Shown here in pieces: positions 23,130-34,063 of a stretch of 64,000 bases of DNA. The translations under genes and the position numbers were made by a program. The notes below the pieces were generated by a model, which was given only the letters and a program-made list of their open reading frames with translations, did no database searches and was not told the DNA's origin. This DNA is from Zingiber officinale (taxonomy: Eukaryota; Streptophyta; Magnoliopsida; Zingiberales; Zingiberaceae): positions 52,546,722 through 52,610,721 of the forward strand of contig NC_056000.1 of assembly GCF_018446385.1 (NCBI RefSeq), given 5' to 3'. Each line of letters starts with the position of its first letter. Position 1 is the first letter of the stretch.

Positions 23130-23321
23130 GCGACTAGGCAAGGAAGTCCTAGTAGGTCGGGTGGACTGAGGGGCAGGAAGACCTGGTGGGTCGAGGATCG
23201 GAACACCAGGCAGGAAGTCCTAGTTGCGACTAGGCAAGGAAGTCCTAGTAGGTCGGGTGGACCGAGAGGCAGGAAGACCTGGTGGGTCGAGGATCGGAGG
23301 TGGGAAGCCTATGGTCCTTTG
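23130..23321. repeat. 96-bp direct duplication inside the TRIM
   Basis: GCGACTAGGCAAGGAAGTCC begins at 23130 and again at 23226, and the units run on with few differences (period 96 bp). It is the non-coding interior of the TRIM. Confidence 0.85.
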
Positions 23322-23323
23322 TT

Positions 23324-23334
23324 TGAGGGGGGGA
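23324..23334 (+). other. TRIM polypurine tract
   Basis: TGAGGGGGGGA immediately before the right TRIM LTR. Confidence 0.85.
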
Positions 23335-23335
23335 T

Positions 23336-23532
23336 TGTTGGGGTTGCAAGGTTGCAAACATAGTCCCATATTGGAAACACATGGGAAAGATCATGGGTTT
23401 ATAAGAGAAAAGATATCTCCATTGGCATGAGGCCTTTTGGGGAGAGCCCAAGAGCAAAGTCATGAGGGCCTAGGCCCAAAGTGGACAATATCATGCTATT
23501 GTGGAGATATCTAAATTCTTTTCGATCCTACA
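23336..23532 (+). repeat. TRIM right LTR
   Basis: 197 bp, TGTTGGGG to CCTACA, partner of 15894-16090. Confidence 0.92.
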
Positions 23533-23805
23533 GTGGTGAGTTACTTGAACATCATTAGAGTAACCACCACGCCTTTAAAAATTTTCAAATAGGTCTACCA
23601 ATTGAACTTAGTACAAAATTTTAGTTTAACCAAATAGGATTAGTAAGGGATAATTTTAGTTAGTTCCACTAAGTCAATTGCACCGGGTCGAAGCTATATC
23701 TTCCTAGACATGCATAGACAGCGCTTTCCTAACCTACTATCATCCAAAACTTCTCCAGTATTATTTATTAAGTTAAACTTTTATCCCTTTTTAATCTAGT
23801 CCTTG
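23533..23805. other. Continuation of the sequence the TRIM inserted into
   Basis: AT-rich, no frame or repeat recognised. It is the right flank of the TRIM target, joining to 15893 in the pre-insertion state. Confidence 0.5.
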
Positions 23806-25580
23806 AAGGATCGATAGGGAGCGATAGAGGGGGGGGGGTTGAATATCGCTCCCTAAAACTTTTCATTTTCTTGTAACATAAAACCAATCAGAATAAGCAA
23901 TGGAAAATAGAATAACAAAAGAAAGATAAGTGGCTCGGGTGGTTACTTGGTTCGGAGCCTATGCCGATTCGTACTCCAAACCCTGCGATCCTTGATCACA
24001 CCATTGGGCAATTCACTAAAATTCTTTTTTTTTTCGAAATCTTTCGAAAAGAAGCAATTCATAAAGATACAAAGTATAAGATAGTAACAACCTACTATCT
24101 TATTTGAAATCAATTACAATGCAAGCTAAATGAAATTATATCGAAAAGGATAACAATGAAAATCGTCGACACTTTGTCGGAACAGTAGCTTGTTGATGAT
24201 GAGGAACAGAGTAGCAGCACAAATAGAGACGTTGCACAGAGATGAACAAAAAATTTCGTTCTTGCATCGGACTTCGAGCTCTGCTTATATAAGCCTTGAT
24301 CAGTCGACTGATAAACCATTCAGTTGACTGATTAGTTCGGTTGACTGAACCTCCTATCGGTCGACTGAATCCCTTATCGGTCGACTGAACCTTGTGCTTT
24401 CCTTCTTTGTTGAGATCCGATCCTTGTGCATTTATGAGCTTTTAATGGTTTAGTCGACCGATCACCTTGTTCGGTCGATCAAACAGTGAACTTTCCCTAT
24501 TCGTCGAGATCCACACTTAATTCATCATTAATGAAGTGATTGATCGGTCAACCGATCCCTGGGTTCAGTCAACTGATCATCCTAGCTTCCTTCTTTGCTT
24601 CAGCTCGATCTGATCTTTGCCATGTCATCATGGTTCGGTCGACCAATCAAGCTTTGATCAAACTCTACTTTGTTCTGCTCTAATCTGATATCTAGTCTGA
24701 GTTGATCTGGTTCAGTCGATCGATCCCTTGGTTCGGTTGACCGATTAGGCCAGTTCTTGTAAAATAGAGTTAAACAAAATATGTTCCTGCAAAATAAAGG
24801 TTAACACAGTATAATATGATGCATGAGTAGTAAATGATAGTAACACTATTTTGATCTCAACTTGATAACCTTCCCGGTTTTTTTAGTTGGATCATCGACC
24901 TAGGGTTTGTTCCTTTCCGGAACACGACCTCACTGCCGCTCTTCTCCAATTGCTTACCTAAACCTACTTGCCAAACATAGTCCTCTAGACTTGTTTAGAC
25001 TTTCTCTACTCAGTGTCTGATCCTTGATCCACTAAGGCTTTTTCCTACAATACTACATTAGCCAACAATAATAATAGTAATACAAAATACTATGGTAAAA
25101 CTAAACTTAGAATTACTAAGATTTGCTAGTCCAATCGACCGCGCGCGGTCGACCGAAAACCATCCGATCAACCTTGCTTGGAGTTCACTCCTCCAAGACT
25201 TCTCGTTACCTAATGTTACCTCCCCCTAGGATTTTCTTCATCTAGCTTCACTCACCAAAACCTAGAGTTACCTTTCTCTAGGATTTTCTCCACCTATCTT
25301 CACTCACCAAGACTCATTATTAGATCGATCCACCAGGGATTTGATATCGGGTCCTCCAGACCTATTGAATCCTTCTACCTAGCTTCCACAATCTACCGAG
25401 ATTTTTCTTTCCTAGTCTCAACTAGGACTTCCCTTGCATAATCATAATTAGGAATAGTCACTCGGTTGACTTCTCACCTTGCCTAACCAAGACTAGGACT
25501 TCCTTTGATCAAATTTATTTAAACATATTTGTCAGACATTAAAATCTTAGAGGTCAATTGCACCAGTAGTTCTAATTACC
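23806..25580 (-). mobile_element. Decayed 3' LTR-like region of a minus-strand Copia-type element
   Basis: Begins with GATAGAGGGGGGGG..TTGAATATCGC, resembling the opening of the LTRs at 16253 and 38390, and ends GTCAATTGCACCAGTAG followed by a CTCCCCC stretch like a polypurine tract. It holds diverged TCAGTCGACTGA palindromes (about 24298-24750) and worn hairpins such as CCTAGAG/CTCTAGG near 25260. Boundaries are approximate. Confidence 0.5.
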
Positions 25581-26358
25581 TAGCTGGGTAAATTATTATT
25601 TTGGAGGTGACAACTAATTTAGAGTCTCCCCCTGAATTATTGAAGTTTGGGTTTAGGTTTTAGGTTTGTGTTGATTTACTTTATAGTTATAATAAACTTG
25701 ATTAAAGTTTGAGTTTAGATTAATTTCGTATTTACTTGATTTAAGCTTAATTTTTAATTTCATTTTATTTTTTAGATTTGTATTCAGTTTAGAAGGTTTA
25801 ATTTTTAAGATTAAGGTTGGGTTATTTTGATTTAGTTTTTGGTAGTATATTTTACTTTTAGGTACAAAGTATTGATTGAGTCATACTTACTTGGTTAGAG
25901 AAGCATTCAGAACCAAGATTTAGTTAATTTTTTATTGAGTTAGGGTTAGAAATGATTTAAATGTAGAGTTAGACTTGTATTCGAGTCCGAATTTATTATA
26001 TATAGCTCTTTAGGATCCAAGTAATTTGTTTAAATATTTGGATCTTAAGGTAAGCTTTTCTAACTGTTTTTTTAATTTTTTAACTTGACTTTTCAAGATA
26101 AAATTTTCTTCCTCAAGATTTACAGCTTGAATTGAATTTTTATCTTAAACTCAGTCAGTTAAGGAGGTCAAGCTCAGTTGTTCCTTATGGATATTATTTT
26201 CCTTAAAGAGGAGTTTAACATGTTCCTCAATTTTTATTATTTTTTTATTAGATAGGAAATTATTTTTAAAAAATTATATTATAATTAAAATTTACCCCAG
26301 TTAATTCATCTAAACTAGATGCAGATCCGTTGCTCAACTCATATTCAGACTCGTCTTC
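25581..26358. other. AT-rich non-coding interior of the decayed element
   Basis: TTTAGTTT-type low-complexity sequence between the LTR-like region and the gag remnant. Nothing else is seen. Confidence 0.5.
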
Positions 26359-26989
26359 TTAATCTGATTCGCCTCCGATTGCCATAAGTGCGAGGTAACT
26401 TACTTTCTTTGATTCGTCTACTTCCAATCCATCTGAGGAGGACTCATCCCAAGTCACTTTGAGTGCCTTTTTCTGCTTTGTCTTCCTTGTTTTTTCTTCA
26501 TGAGGGTATTCGTGTTTGAAGTGCCCTTTCTTGTTGTAGCTGTAGCACATGATATCCACCTTTAAGTTGTTGGATGTGGACTTGGACATCTTATTTATGT
26601 CGTGTTTGGAGAAGTTTCTCTTACGTCTAGTGAACATTTTCCTTATCATGTTCACTAGCTTCTCTTCTTCATCTGATTCCGAGTCGAACTCAGTTTTTGC
26701 CTCGAGTTTAACTCCCTTCGAAGTACTTGCAAGAAACACAATTCTTTTCTCAACCTTTATGGAGTTAGTTTGTTTGTGCAGCTCTAATTCATAAAATAAC
26801 TCATCTAATTTTAATTTTGAAAGGTTCCTTGAAACCTTATAAGAATCTACAATCAATGCTGACAGTGTGGTTCGAGGAAACGAGTTCAAAGCGCACCTGA
26901 TAATGTTACTGTTCTCTAGTTGATGTCCGATCATGTGTTGGCCGTTGAGATATCCTTGATCCTTGCATGAAGTGGACTTGCGGTTTCTT
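26359..26989 (-). pseudogene. Gag remnant, C-terminal part, degenerate zinc knuckle
   Basis: The minus-strand frame includes LSALIVDSYKVSRNLSKLKLDELFYELELH and an acidic SESDEEE region typical of plant Copia Gag, then a knuckle that reads CYSYNKKGHFKHEY: two of the three cysteines of CX2CX4HX4C are now tyrosine, consistent with G-to-A changes in the coding strand. It is cut at 26989 by the element at 26995-36870 and its N-terminal half continues at 36876. It is not functional. Confidence 0.75.
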
Positions 26990-26994
26990 TGTCA

Positions 26995-29646
26995 TGTTAG
27001 AGTGTATACTAAAAGCCTAGCTTTTGGTATAAACATTTATCTAGAAATAAGAATCACATTGGTCAAATGTCTACATTTATGATAAATGAAGTTGTTCAAT
27101 TAATTTATATTGTAGATAACATGGTGTATGGTGTCACACACAGAGGATCATGTTATCAGTACCTTATAAATTATAAACAGTAGCTCACGACCATAATGGA
27201 AAGGAACAAACCATTGGAAGGTCGTAGTGTAATTAGGTATTAGTTTATCTTAACTATATAATTACACTAGTACACTTAGAGTGTATTGAGTAGGACCATT
27301 AGAGGTCGTTTCTTTTATACTGACTTTATAAAGAAACAAAGACCTCAGTTATTATGAAAGTGTGTGCTCTTAATCCTAATATAATAACAAGCACATATAT
27401 TTGATATTTATTTCTTTAATTTATCAACGGGTGAGATTTAGTTCGATAAATCAATAAGCCCGATAAGTTGGAAAATGATATCACTTATAGTGTGTGTTGT
27501 TGATTATAGAAGGAAACTGTGTCCTAGTGATCTAGGTTGAGAATGTCCCCAAGAGGAGCTCATAAGGATTGTCATGTTAAACCCTGCAGGTGGACATAGT
27601 CCGACATGACGATGAAGTTGAGTGGTACTACTCTTGGAGCTAGATATTAATTAAATGAGTTGTCAGTAACTTACTTAATTAGTGGACATTTGTTATCTTA
27701 AACACAGGGAGACTAACACACTCATAATAAGAAGGAGCCCAAAATGTAATTTGGGATTGGTGCGGTAGTTCAATAATAGTTCTTTAGTGGAATGAATTAT
27801 TATTGATGAAATTAAGTTGTGTGTTCGGGGCGAACACGGGATGCTTAATTTCATCGGGAGACCAAAACCAATTCCTCCTCTCGGTCCCTATCGTAGCCTC
27901 TAGTATATAGAGATTTATACCCACCGCATACCCACCTTCTTACCCATCCAATGGGGTCGGCCAAGCTAGTTTGGAACCCAAGCTAGGGCCTGCCAAGACC
28001 AAGTGGATGAGTCAAGTAGGTGGCCGGCCACTAGAATATTAAAAGGATTTTTATTAAAATTATTTCTTATGTGGATATCATGATTTTAAAAGAGAGTTTA
28101 AAAATTAAAAATTTCCTTTTATAACTTTCTACAAAAGATTAAGAGAAGAGATTAATCTCTTTCCTTATTTGTAGATTAAAAGGATGGTTTTAATTTTAGG
28201 TAAAAACTTTCCTTATTTGTAAATCATCTACATGTTTAAAAGAGAGTTTAAAATTTGAAATCTTTCCTTATTTGTTGATTAAAGGAGGATTTTAAAATTT
28301 AAGAAAACTTTCCTTTTTAACTATGTTCATGATTTAAAAGAAAGTTTAAAAATTAATAATTCTCTTTTATTAGTTTCTACAAGAGATTGAGAAAAGATTT
28401 GATATCTTTCCTTATTTGTAGATTAAAAGAGATGTTAATTTTTAGAGATAACTTTCTTTTTATCCACATGTTTAAAAGAAAGATTTTAATTTATTAAATT
28501 TCCTTTTTATAAACCAATCATGAAGGGATTAAATTATTGAAGAAATTTTATAAATTTCTGGAGACAAATTAGAAAGTTTTAATTAATTAAAACTCTCCTT
28601 GTTTGTAGCTTTGGTGTGGCCGGCCATGTAAATTGAGAAAAGGAAAATTGTTTTAATTAAATAAATTTTTCCTTTTCATGGCAAAAGAATTAAGGAAGTT
28701 TTTAATTAAATTTCCTAATTTGCCTAGGCTAAGGAATATAAAAGAAGGGGTGAGGGTGCCTTCACAAGATACAACCTCTATTATTCTTCCTCTCCTATTC
28801 TTTGGTGTGGCCGGCCAACATCTTCTCCCTTTCTTCCTCTTTGTGGTGGCCGAAATTCTCTATTGCTTGGAGCTCTTGTGGAGGCCGGATACTACTTGGA
28901 GAAGAAGAAGAAGAAGAAGAAGAAGGAGAGAAAGCTTGCATCTCTTGGAGCTTGGTTGGTGTTTTTTCTTCTTCCTTGGTGAAGCTTTATTTTTTGTGGC
29001 CGAACCTAGCTAGGAGGAGAAGAAGGTGGTTGGTGGTTTCTCATCTTGGAAGATCGTTGCCCACACAACATCCGAGGTTAGAAGAGGAATACGGTAGAAG
29101 ATCAAGAGGTTTTTCTAAAAGGTATAACTAGCAATTTTTCTTTCCGCATCATACTAGTTATTTTTAGAAATAATACTAAATACAAGAGGCATACGATTCT
29201 AGAGTTTCGAATTTGTTTTCGATATAGTGTTCTTTTGTTTTTCTTTTCCTTGTAATTTGATTGTTCTTTTCGGTTAACCTAAAGTTATTTTAGGAAATTA
29301 AATATTAGCTTTCTATAAAAGGTTTTGTCTAGTCGGTGGTGGTTGCTCCCATATCCAAGAAGGCCATGTGCCTCGCCACGTCAGTACTGGGAACCGATTA
29401 TGGAAATTAATATTTAATGGAATTAATAACTTAAGGTGACTTGGGTCGAACGTGTTAAGTTCCGCAGGAGATCCAAGTCAAAACCTAAAAGAACAAATAG
29501 ATTAAGTTTTGGATCAAACGTGTTAAGCTCCGCAGGCGATCCAAAATTTAATTTAAAAGAACACATGGTAGCTAGGAAAAGGTTCAGACCTTTGTACAAA
29601 ATTTTTGTACAGTGGAACCTCTAGGATTTCCGAGTAGCAACCAACA
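26995..29646 (+). repeat. 5' LTR (2652 bp)
   Basis: Contains a (GAA)n run near 28900 and several GGCCGGCC sites. Open frames such as 28678-29013 lie entirely in the LTR, recur in the other LTR and match no protein family I know. Confidence 0.92.
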
Positions 29647-29648
29647 AT

Positions 29649-29661
29649 TGGTATCAGAGCT
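29649..29661 (+). other. Primer-binding site, initiator-Met tRNA
   Basis: TGGTATCAGAGCT, 2 bp after the 5' LTR. Confidence 0.9.
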
Positions 29662-31139
29662 AGGGTTTTGCCTCTGTGTATTTGGTATTAGTTTAATCAT
29701 GCACATGTCATACATAATTTAGGCAGGATAATAGTAGGATGTGCTAACTTTGTGGATGCAGGATCCAACTATTATGGCTTATAGTTATTATGTGTGTGAT
29801 TGGACCCTTGGACATGTCAAAGGCATTTTATTGTATGTGCATGATTGTATTATAAAATACAGCAGGAGCTGTATTTAGTTTTATTAGGATTTTATTTTTG
29901 ATCTAGATACATGTACATTCCTTTTATGGAATATAGGATCAAAATGTAAAATTCTATTTATGTCGCGGATCGAATCTTGCAAAGCGTGGAACCTTCTGAG
30001 GACCAGAGGCGCAGCGGAACTAGGAGCAAGATGGATGACAACTAGACCCGGTGGCGGTGGCCAAATATGGCAGCAGCTTGGGATGACAACACACGGAGGA
30101 CAACTAGAGATAAAAGCCATAATAGTTGAAAATTAGATTTTCTATTTATTGCTTTTATATTATGCTGTGTGTGCATGTTAGTTTACATATTTAGTAGGCT
30201 AGCATAGTTAAAATTCCTCATTTATAAATAACTAAGTGGGAGAGGAATTTTTAAGTAAATCCCATGGTCTCCATTACTGGTTTGTAAGTGATGCAAACAA
30301 GCTTGCGCGTTGGCTCTGAGTGCCTTCCTCCATAACGGATGAGCTTGTTTGTGGATCACTAGAACAGACTTCCATTTTTGGATGACTATAGGAAGTTAAT
30401 TAAGAGCGTGTGATCTTCCCCAATGGAAGGGGCATAATCTTATTAATGGACTTAGTGTCAAGTAATGGTATACACTTAGACACATTTAATAGTATCCTCC
30501 CCATCGGAGTCACTGCTATTATTTGTGTGACCAAATGATACCAACTATTAATTTTATTTGTCAAAAAGTTAGGTTGACAAGATAATAAAATTAATAGGTT
30601 AAAACCCTCCTTTTACAAATGTTGAATTTGTATACGTCCACACTAACGTGGCATGCAAAATTCAAGGTGTTTGAGGTGTCGGTGAATTTAAATAATATTG
30701 TTTGAGGAATCAATATTTTTTAAAATTCAAAAGTTTTTGACCAAATATTTGATCAAAGACAGATCAACTATTAATTTTATTCGTCATAAAGTAAAGTTGA
30801 CAAGATAATAAAATTAATAGATAAAATCTCCTCTTTGATTTTGTATACGTCCACACTAACGTGGCATACAAAATTCATGGGATTTTTAAGGAGTTGATCT
30901 TGACCAAATATTTTTTTGTGATTCTTAGGATTTAAATATTTGTCAATTCCCTAGTAGTCATACTATAGAAAAGACTTAGTAGTCCCAATTGTAATGATTG
31001 GAAATAGGACTTGGACATTAAGGTAGACTGTCTTCTAAGAACTAAGAACAATTTAGGTGTATTTAATTCATTAGTTGAAACATGTCTAGTGGTGTTATCT
31101 ACCAGAACCTGGAGTGTAGATACAAGATGCCATTAATCA
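29662..31139. other. Leader and lost gag region
   Basis: I could not find a Gag domain or CCHC knuckle here. AT-rich blocks at 30540-30620 and 30775-30880 share a repeated unit (ACCAACTATTAATTTTATT and CGTCCACACTAACGTGGCAT), a local duplication. The gag was probably deleted or replaced. Confidence 0.5.
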
Positions 31140-33985
31140 TGTCTGCAATACATTGCAGGGTTCCAGGAAACCCGACAACTAAATGAAAGGTAAATCACCG
31201 TCCACATGGGCACTACTGTAAAAGTGGTAGCTGTTGCAGTGGGAGATGTTTATCTTTTGATAAGAATAAAATATGGATTTTAAGTAATTGTCTTTACGTA
31301 CCAAGTTTAGAAAGAACCTGATTTCAGTTTCTAAATTATTATAGATATTGTGTCTATTTTGATAACAAAGTTGTTATCAAGAAAAATAGGGAAATTGTCT
31401 ATTCTGGTATGATGGATGACAATTTATAATCCAATAACTCCCACGATGCAACAAATGAAAATTAGTAACACATCTTCTAATTTTAAGAGAAAGCAACCTT
31501 CGGAAATGAACTAATTATATCTTTGGCATCTAAAGCTAGGTTATACTTGAGTAGGATTCATTGGTAGCTGATGAACTTTTGGGTTCATTAGTAGTGGGAA
31601 TCTTTCCAACCTACGAGTCTTACTTGGAAGGAAAATAACCAAGAAGCTTTTAAGTCCAAGGGGTATGGAGTCAAAGATATGTTGAAAACGGTTCATTCTG
31701 ATTTGTGTGATCCTATGACTATCCAGACAAGAGGTAGTATTGAATATTTTGTCTATTTTATAGACAACTATTCAAGATACAAATAAATTTACTTAATGTA
31801 CCGCAAGATTGAGTACTTTGATTAGTTCAAAGAGTACAAGGTTGATGCGGAGAAATGTTAAAGTAAAAAGTCACTATGGAAGATCGTAGTGGCAAGTACC
31901 TCTTGAGAGATTTTAGGAGTCACTTATCAGAAGTTGGATTTCAATCCCAACTAACTGCATTTGGTACACCCCAACAGAATGGTGTAGTAGAAAGAAGGTA
32001 AAGGACTCTTATGGAATAATTAGATAGATGATGAGTTATTCATAAAATTACCAAATTAGTTTTAAGGATAAACTCTGAAAACGAAAGTGAACATAGTACC
32101 TTCCAAGTTAGAACTCTCTACTCATATAGAATTGCTGAATAGGTGAAAACCTATTTTGAAGCATATTCGGATTCGGGTAATCCAACACATATGTTAAAGA
32201 GAGACAATGATAAGTTGGATAGGAGTTCACTTGTTTGTAAGTTATCCTAGATAAACAAAAGTAGGTTTATAGTCTTAAAAATCAGAAGGTCATTGTTAGC
32301 ATCAATGACTGATTTTTTAGAAAAGGACTATATAATGAACCACGTGCTCATAACTAAATTTGTAAAGGACATGTCTAACCTAGTACCAACTGTACAAGAT
32401 GAGATACCACAAGAAAACTGCAACACGTATCACAAATGATACACAATTGCAGTAAGTGCCTTGTCGTAGTGGGAGGGTTGTCAGGCAACCTAAAAAGATT
32501 CATGTTTTGGGAGAGTTTTTGGACTCGATCCCTGGAGGACATGAACCTAATCTCCGGTCATATGATGAAACACTCCAAGATAAAGATGCAGCATCTTGGC
32601 AAAAAGTAAAGAATAATAGAATTAGAATATATGTATTCTAATAAAATCTGGAAGCTTGTAGAATCACCAAATGGTGTAAAAGCCGTTGGGTGTAAAAAGG
32701 TCTATAATAGGAAAAGAGGGATAGACAGGAAGGTAGTAACTTTCAAAGCAAGACTTGATGAAAAAGGAAACTTTTTCACTGGTAGCCATGCTTAAGTCTA
32801 TCCAGATTCTTTTATCTATTTGGCAAGTGGATGTCAAGACAGCATTCCTTAATGGAAGTCTTGAAGAAAGCATCCATATAAAGCAACCAGAAGGGTTCAT
32901 TACAAAGGGCTAAGAGCATCTTGTGTGCAAGCTCAATCAGTCTATGGACTGAGGCAAAGCTTCAAGGTCTTGGAACATCTGGTTTATCAAAGTAATCCAG
33001 ATCTATGGATTTAGTAATCGGATAAGTCTTGTGTATACAAAAGGTGTGATGGAAGCGTGGTGGTATTTCTTGTACTATACGTAGATAACATTTTTGGTAG
33101 TTGGAAACAATATCAAAATGTTATCAGAAGTAAGGGTATGGTTGTTCAAACAATTCGATATAAAGGACTTGGGAGAATGTATCGCAAGAAAAGAATATTT
33201 TACTTATCCCAAGCTTCATCAGAAAAATCCTTGCTCGTTTTAAGCATGCAAAACTCCAAGAAAGGTTTCTTACCTTTTCAGGATGGAGTAACTTTATCTA
33301 AAGATATGTCTCTATAGACATCAAAGGAGATAAAGGAAATAAAGGCAGTTCTTTATGCTTCGGCTGTCGGAAGCCTAATGTATGCTATGCAAGAGATCAG
33401 AAATATGTTTTGCCAAGGGCATAGTTAGCAGATATCAAAGTAACCCTGGACAAGGACAGTGGATTGCAGTAAAGCATATATTGAAGTACCTTAGAGGCAC
33501 TAGAGAATATATGTTAGCTTACAAGGCAGTTAATTTGGTCCTTGTGGGTTGCATGGATTTTGACTTCCAATCGGATAGGGACAATAATAAGTCAACCTCG
33601 GGGTTTTGTGTTTACTTTAGGAGGTAAAGTCATAACTATGGAAGAGTGATAAGCATAGGTGTTTTTTTTTAGACTCCACCATAGAAGTTTAGTATATGGC
33701 AAGCCTCTGAGGTAGCCATAAAAGCTGAATGACTCAATAACCTCAAGATAGACTTAGATATGATTTCTGGTTTGTCCAAAGATTATTACAATTTATTGTA
33801 ATAATATTGGTGCAGTAGCAAACTCGAAGAAACCATAAGTCTATAAAGGCAAGTAAACACAATAGAGCGCAAGTACCACCCAATACGAGAAATCGTATAA
33901 ACGAGGAGAAGTTGTTGCTGCCTAGAATGCATCAGATGATGACCTATAGATCTTTTCACTAAGGTCCTTAAGGCGAGAGCTTTTG
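31140..33985 (+). pseudogene. Copia pol remnant: integrase, reverse transcriptase, RNase H
   Basis: Pieces in different frames: a pre-integrase segment (VKVVAVAVGD) near 31220; an integrase core starting KTVHSDLCDPMTIQTRG and FVYFIDNYSRY near 31690-31790, with GTPQQNGVVERR-like sequence near 31960; an RT opening (NGVKAVGCKKVYNRKRG) near 32670; DVKTAFLNGSLEESI near 32830; the catalytic motif as YVDNIF near 33080 (normally YVDD); and RNase H with YLRGTREYML, then DNNKSTSGFCVYF near 33480-33620. Frameshifts separate most pieces and the second catalytic aspartate of RT is changed. It cannot encode a working polyprotein. Confidence 0.85.
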
Positions 33986-34063
33986 ATGGACATGTTGAAG
34001 GGTTGGGAATCAGATGTATGGCAGCAGATATGGCAGCTTAGTCTTTTAGTATAAGTGGGAGAT

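Larger units (their letters stand above)
15894..23532 (+). mobile_element. TRIM (miniature LTR retrotransposon), split by a later insertion
   Basis: Two near-identical 197-bp LTRs (15894-16090 and 23336-23532) begin TGTTGGGGTTGCAAGG and end TCGATCCTACA. A TGGTATCAGAGCCC primer-binding site follows the left LTR and a G-rich polypurine tract precedes the right one. Flanks are ATGGT (15889-15893) and GTGGT (23533-23537), a 5-bp duplication with one change. Removing the 6.9-kb element at 16253-23123 and one copy of its duplication leaves about 0.76 kb with no coding capacity, which fits a TRIM. Confidence 0.9.

Noticed and set aside
28678..29131. Open frames of about 110 aa, repeated at 35911-36355
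   Set aside because: They lie wholly within the two LTRs of one retrotransposon and include a GAA microsatellite; length differs between copies by triplet slippage.
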